From an uncultured Eubacteriales bacterium (GTDB lineage: Bacteria > Bacillota > Clostridia > Oscillospirales > Acutalibacteraceae): DNA of 64,000 bases. Below the pieces are notes generated by a model, which ran no database searches, had not been told where the DNA came from, and saw nothing but the letters and a program-made list of their open reading frames with translations. The DNA lies in assembly GCA_934457415.1 (NCBI GenBank), contig CAKSHM010000002.1, positions 124,001-188,000 of the forward strand, read 5' to 3'. The position numbers were made by a program, and so were the translations under genes. The stretch's first letter is position 1, and each line of letters begins with the position of its first letter. Shown here in pieces: positions 61,539 through 64,000 of the stretch.

Positions 61539-61567
61539 TTGACAAATAAGCCCTGCGGTGGTAAGAT
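61539..61567 (+). promoter_or_regulatory. Promoter of dapF-dapL
   Basis: TTGACA (61539-61544), 17-bp spacer, TAAGAT (61562-61567). It is back to back with the GT2 promoter; the two -35 boxes are 10 bp apart. Confidence 0.85.
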
Positions 61568-61597
61568 TATTATATATCTTTAAAAAGGAAAATACAT

Positions 61598-62455
61598 ATG
61601 TCTTTAAAACAAATAAAGTTTACAAAAATGCACGGTATAGGCAATGATTATGTTTATATAAACTGCTTTGAAGAAAAGGTTGAGGACCCTAAAAAGCTTG
61701 CGGTGCTGATGTCTCCCAGACATTTTTCGGTAGGCTCTGACGGTGTAATTCTCATTTGCCCGTCTGACAGGGCGGACGCAAAAATGCGGATGTTTAATGC
61801 CGACGGCAGTGAGGGCAAAATGTGCGGAAACGGCATAAGATGCGTAGGTAAGTATCTTTATGACGAAAAAATCGTTACTAAAGATGTTATAACCGTTGAC
61901 ACATTAAGTGGCATAAAAACGCTGACTGTTACGAAAAAAAACGGCAAGGCTGAGTTAATAGGAGTGGATATGGGAGAGCCTGAATTCAGGACGGAAAAAA
62001 TCCCTGCTGTATTTGACGGCGACGAAATGGTAAACGAGCCTGTGACCGTCTTAAATAAGACCTATAAAATGACAGCGGTTTCCATGGGCAATCCGCATGC
62101 GGTGATTTTCTCCGATAATTTAAAGGATTTGCCGCTTGAAAAAATAGGACCTTATTTTGAAAACTTGGAAATTTTCCCGCTTAGAGTAAATACAGAGTTT
62201 GTAAGAGTGATTTCAAAAACAGAGCTTGAGATGAGAGTTTATGAGCGCGGAAGCGGAGAGACATTGGCTTGCGGAACCGGCGCGTGCGCGGCGGTTGCGG
62301 CGGCGGTTAAAAACGGAATTTGCGAAAAGGGAAAAGAGATAACAGTCAATCTTCTCGGCGGAAAGCTGTATATTACATATAAAGTTGACGGACATATTTA
62401 TATGCGCGGAACCGCACAAAAGGTTTATGACGGGGTGTTTTATTATGAGCATTAA
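61598..62455 (+). CDS. dapF: Diaminopimelate epimerase
   Basis: A 285-residue PLP-independent epimerase that converts LL- to meso-diaminopimelate. FTKMHGIGNDYVYI at the N-terminus, the catalytic Cys in GKMCGNGIRCVGKYL and the second Cys in ETLACGTGACAA are all present. It overlaps dapL by 11 bases. Confidence 0.97.
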   Translation: MSLKQIKFTKMHGIGNDYVYINCFEEKVEDPKKLAVLMSPRHFSVGSDGVILICPSDRADAKMRMFNADGSEGKMCGNGIRCVGKYLYDEKIVTKDVITVDTLSGIKTLTVTKKNGKAELIGVDMGEPEFRTEKIPAVFDGDEMVNEPVTVLNKTYKMTAVSMGNPHAVIFSDNLKDLPLEKIGPYFENLEIFPLRVNTEFVRVISKTELEMRVYERGSGETLACGTGACAAVAAAVKNGICEKGKEITVNLLGGKLYITYKVDGHIYMRGTAQKVYDGVFYYEH

Positions 62456-63635
62456 AATAAATATAAATGAGAATTACGGCGATTTAAAAAAGAACTATCT
62501 TTTTTCTCAGATTGCACAAAGAGTGAGCGCATACAAGGAGCAAAATCCCGATAAAAAAGTCATAAGTCTCGGAATAGGCGATGTAACGCTGCCTCTTGCA
62601 AAAACCGTTGTTGATGCGCTTAAGAAAGCCTCTGATGAAATGGGAAATGCCGAGACATTCAGAGGATATCCCGCGGATCACGGATATGATTTTTTAAGAG
62701 AAGCGGTTTCCGATTATTATAAAAACAATGCGAAAATAAGCATAAAACCCTCTGAAATTTTTATTTCGGACGGTGCTAAGAGCGACAGCGGAAATATTGT
62801 GGATATTTTAGGCGATAATCCCGTTTTAATTCCCGACCCAGTTTATCCTGTTTATTTAGACAGTAATATAATGAGCGGCAGGAAGGTTGAATTTATAAAG
62901 GGTACAATGGAAAACGGATTTAAGCCAACTCCAAACGGCCTTAAAGAAAAAAGCTATATAATCTATATTTGCTCACCGAATAACCCAACGGGTGCCGTTT
63001 ATACCAGAGCCGAGCTTAAGGCTTGGGTCGATTTTGCCCTTAAAACAGGCTCGCTTATAATATTCGACGCGGCTTATGAAGCCTTTATCAAGGGCGATTA
63101 TCCGCATTCGGTGTATGAGATAGAAAATGCCGATAAATGCGCGGTAGAAATTTGCAGCTTTTCAAAAATGGCCGGATTTACAGGCGTCAGATGTGCTTGG
63201 AGCGTTTTTCCCGACGGGCTTACAGTAGGCGATAAAAAGCTTTCCGAGCTTTGGCAGAGGAGGCAGTCGACCAAATTTAACGGTGTGACATACATCGTTC
63301 AAAGAGCGGCTCAGGCGGCGCTGAGCAAGGAAGGAATTGCCCAGTGCAGGAAAAATGTTGAGTATTATATTGAAAACGCGAAAATACTGTCAAACCTGCT
63401 TTTAAAAAAGGGAATACGGTTTACGGGCGGCGAATGCTCGCCGTATTTATGGCTTGAATGTCCCGATAATATGATGTCTTGGGACTTTTTCGATATGCTG
63501 CTTGAAAAGGCACAGATCGTAGGCACCCCGGGGGCAGGTTTCGGACCCGCAGGAGAGGGATACTTCAGGCTTACCTCTTTCGGCTCGCGAGAAAACACCA
63601 TTGAAGCCGTTAAAAGGCTTGAAAAGCTATTGTGA
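62445..63635 (+). CDS. dapL: LL-diaminopimelate aminotransferase
   Basis: A 396-residue class I aminotransferase that makes LL-diaminopimelate directly from tetrahydrodipicolinate. NENYGDLKKNYLFSQIAQRV and SLGIGDVTLPL are typical; SPNNPTGAVY and the PLP lysine in CSFSKMAGFTGVR are intact. With DapF it completes the DAP aminotransferase route for wall and lysine synthesis. The start at 62445 matches the family N-terminus. Confidence 0.96.
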   Translation: MSIKININENYGDLKKNYLFSQIAQRVSAYKEQNPDKKVISLGIGDVTLPLAKTVVDALKKASDEMGNAETFRGYPADHGYDFLREAVSDYYKNNAKISIKPSEIFISDGAKSDSGNIVDILGDNPVLIPDPVYPVYLDSNIMSGRKVEFIKGTMENGFKPTPNGLKEKSYIIYICSPNNPTGAVYTRAELKAWVDFALKTGSLIIFDAAYEAFIKGDYPHSVYEIENADKCAVEICSFSKMAGFTGVRCAWSVFPDGLTVGDKKLSELWQRRQSTKFNGVTYIVQRAAQAALSKEGIAQCRKNVEYYIENAKILSNLLLKKGIRFTGGECSPYLWLECPDNMMSWDFFDMLLEKAQIVGTPGAGFGPAGEGYFRLTSFGSRENTIEAVKRLEKLL

Positions 63636-63662
63636 CGGGTTTCGGTCCTGTCAAATGATGAG

Positions 63663-63697
63663 AAAACCGCTGTTGTGTTAAGCATCAGCGGTTTTTT
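63663..63697 (+). terminator. Terminator of dapF-dapL
   Basis: AAAACCGCTG (63663-63672) pairs with CAGCGGTTTT (63686-63695), ending in T. Confidence 0.92.
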
Positions 63698-63725
63698 GAC
63701 TTAATTCTATGCGGTGGAACATAAT
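63696..63725 (+). promoter_or_regulatory. Possible promoter of the last, partial gene
   Basis: TTGACT (63696-63701), 18-bp spacer, CATAAT (63720-63725). The -35 overlaps the T run of the dapL terminator. Confidence 0.45.
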
Positions 63726-63801
63726 TTTATGCGTTTTAAATCTGATAAATAAGTGCTATATTTAAAGCAGATATAAAAAATAGCCGAAAGAGGAAGTTAT
63801 A

Positions 63802-64000
63802 ATGCTTAAAATAAACAGCGAGAAGTTAGTCGTTTCGGTTAAGCCTTATGGGGAAAATAAAAATTATTCCGATTCGGTTTTCAACTTAAAAATTGCGCCC
63901 GAAAATAAAGAAACCTGCATTTCTCTTGCAGAAATCGCTTTAAAAGAGGAAATTCCGCTGCTTACTCTTTCAAGCTACAGGGAATGCTATATGGAAAGTG
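63802..64000 (+). CDS. Start of an unidentified protein (cut by window end)
   Basis: An open frame of 66 codons runs off the window. It begins at ATG 63802 with AGAGGAAG upstream and reads MLKINSEKLVVSVKPYGE, later CISLAEIALKEEIPLLTLSS. The beginning lacks a signal peptide. Too little is present to identify the family. Confidence 0.6.
   Translation, partial: MLKINSEKLVVSVKPYGENKNYSDSVFNLKIAPENKETCISLAEIALKEEIPLLTLSSYRECYMES

Overview
The window reads as chromosomal DNA from a low-GC, endospore-forming Firmicute of class Clostridia, most like the Oscillospiraceae/Ruminococcaceae. The grounds are a complete spoIIIAA-AH operon, a ribosomal protein L27 with the N-terminal extension removed by the Prp protease, Mini-III RNase, the DapL route to diaminopimelate, dimeric GlyRS, Shine-Dalgarno sites of the GGAGG type, and TTGACA/TATAAT promoters with 17-bp spacers. 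Assignment to a genus is not possible from sequence reading alone. Gene density is high and most genes are ordinary housekeeping genes.

Layout. 1-3.1 kb: rplU-prp-rpmA, a zinc-ribbon/DUF2007 protein, obgE and mrnC. 3.3-8.7 kb: two small conserved proteins divergent from glyS, then a Na/Pi cotransporter and a cell-wall amidase. 8.7-12.7 kb (minus strand): a small toxin/immunity-like pair, tRNA-Arg(CCG), galE, and an AGCS amino-acid symporter under a glycine riboswitch. 12.7-26.8 kb (minus strand): aspS, hisS, mgsA, a MinD-like ATPase, mrdA, mreDCB, a lipid kinase, tsaD, a phosphatase-RimI fusion, and polA. 26.9-34 kb: dusB, yebC with a structured leader, spoIIIAA-AH, and an Asp23 protein. 34-39 kb: a Gld-like ABC system. 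39.2-43 kb: an intergenic repeat element, a ribbon-helix-helix regulator divergent from a lipoprotein/TM2 operon, a TRIC-type channel and BrnQ. 43-46.3 kb: feoA-feoA-feoB and a Cys-rich FeoB partner. 46.3-51.6 kb: a MacB/Lol-type ABC exporter, an HMA protein, ThrH, an ECF S component and YwlG. 51.6-51.85 kb: a 274-bp element with perfect 19-bp terminal inverted repeats. 51.85-60 kb: AraC regulator and a glucuronate operon (uxaC-uxuA-SDR) extended by two TIM-barrel isomerases and two Gfo/Idh/MocA oxidoreductases. 60-64 kb: a deletion scar with two gene remnants, a GT2 glycosyltransferase, dapF-dapL and the start of one more gene.

How the genes work together. Translation genes (L21, L27, Prp, Obg, GlyRS, AspRS, HisRS, TsaD, RimI, DusB, YebC) are spread over the first half. 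The mre/mrd block builds the rod-type wall machinery, with DapF/DapL supplying the wall precursor and amidase/galE/GT2 acting on the envelope. The spoIIIA operon encodes the mother-cell side of the forespore feeding channel. The uxa/uxu operon converts glucuronate to 2-keto-3-deoxygluconate, and its four extra genes suggest feeding of oxidised or modified uronides into that route. The least explained parts are the yebC leader RNA, the decamer operator array at 39.78 kb, the two structured repeat elements, the phosphatase-RimI fusion and the four extra genes of the uronate operon.
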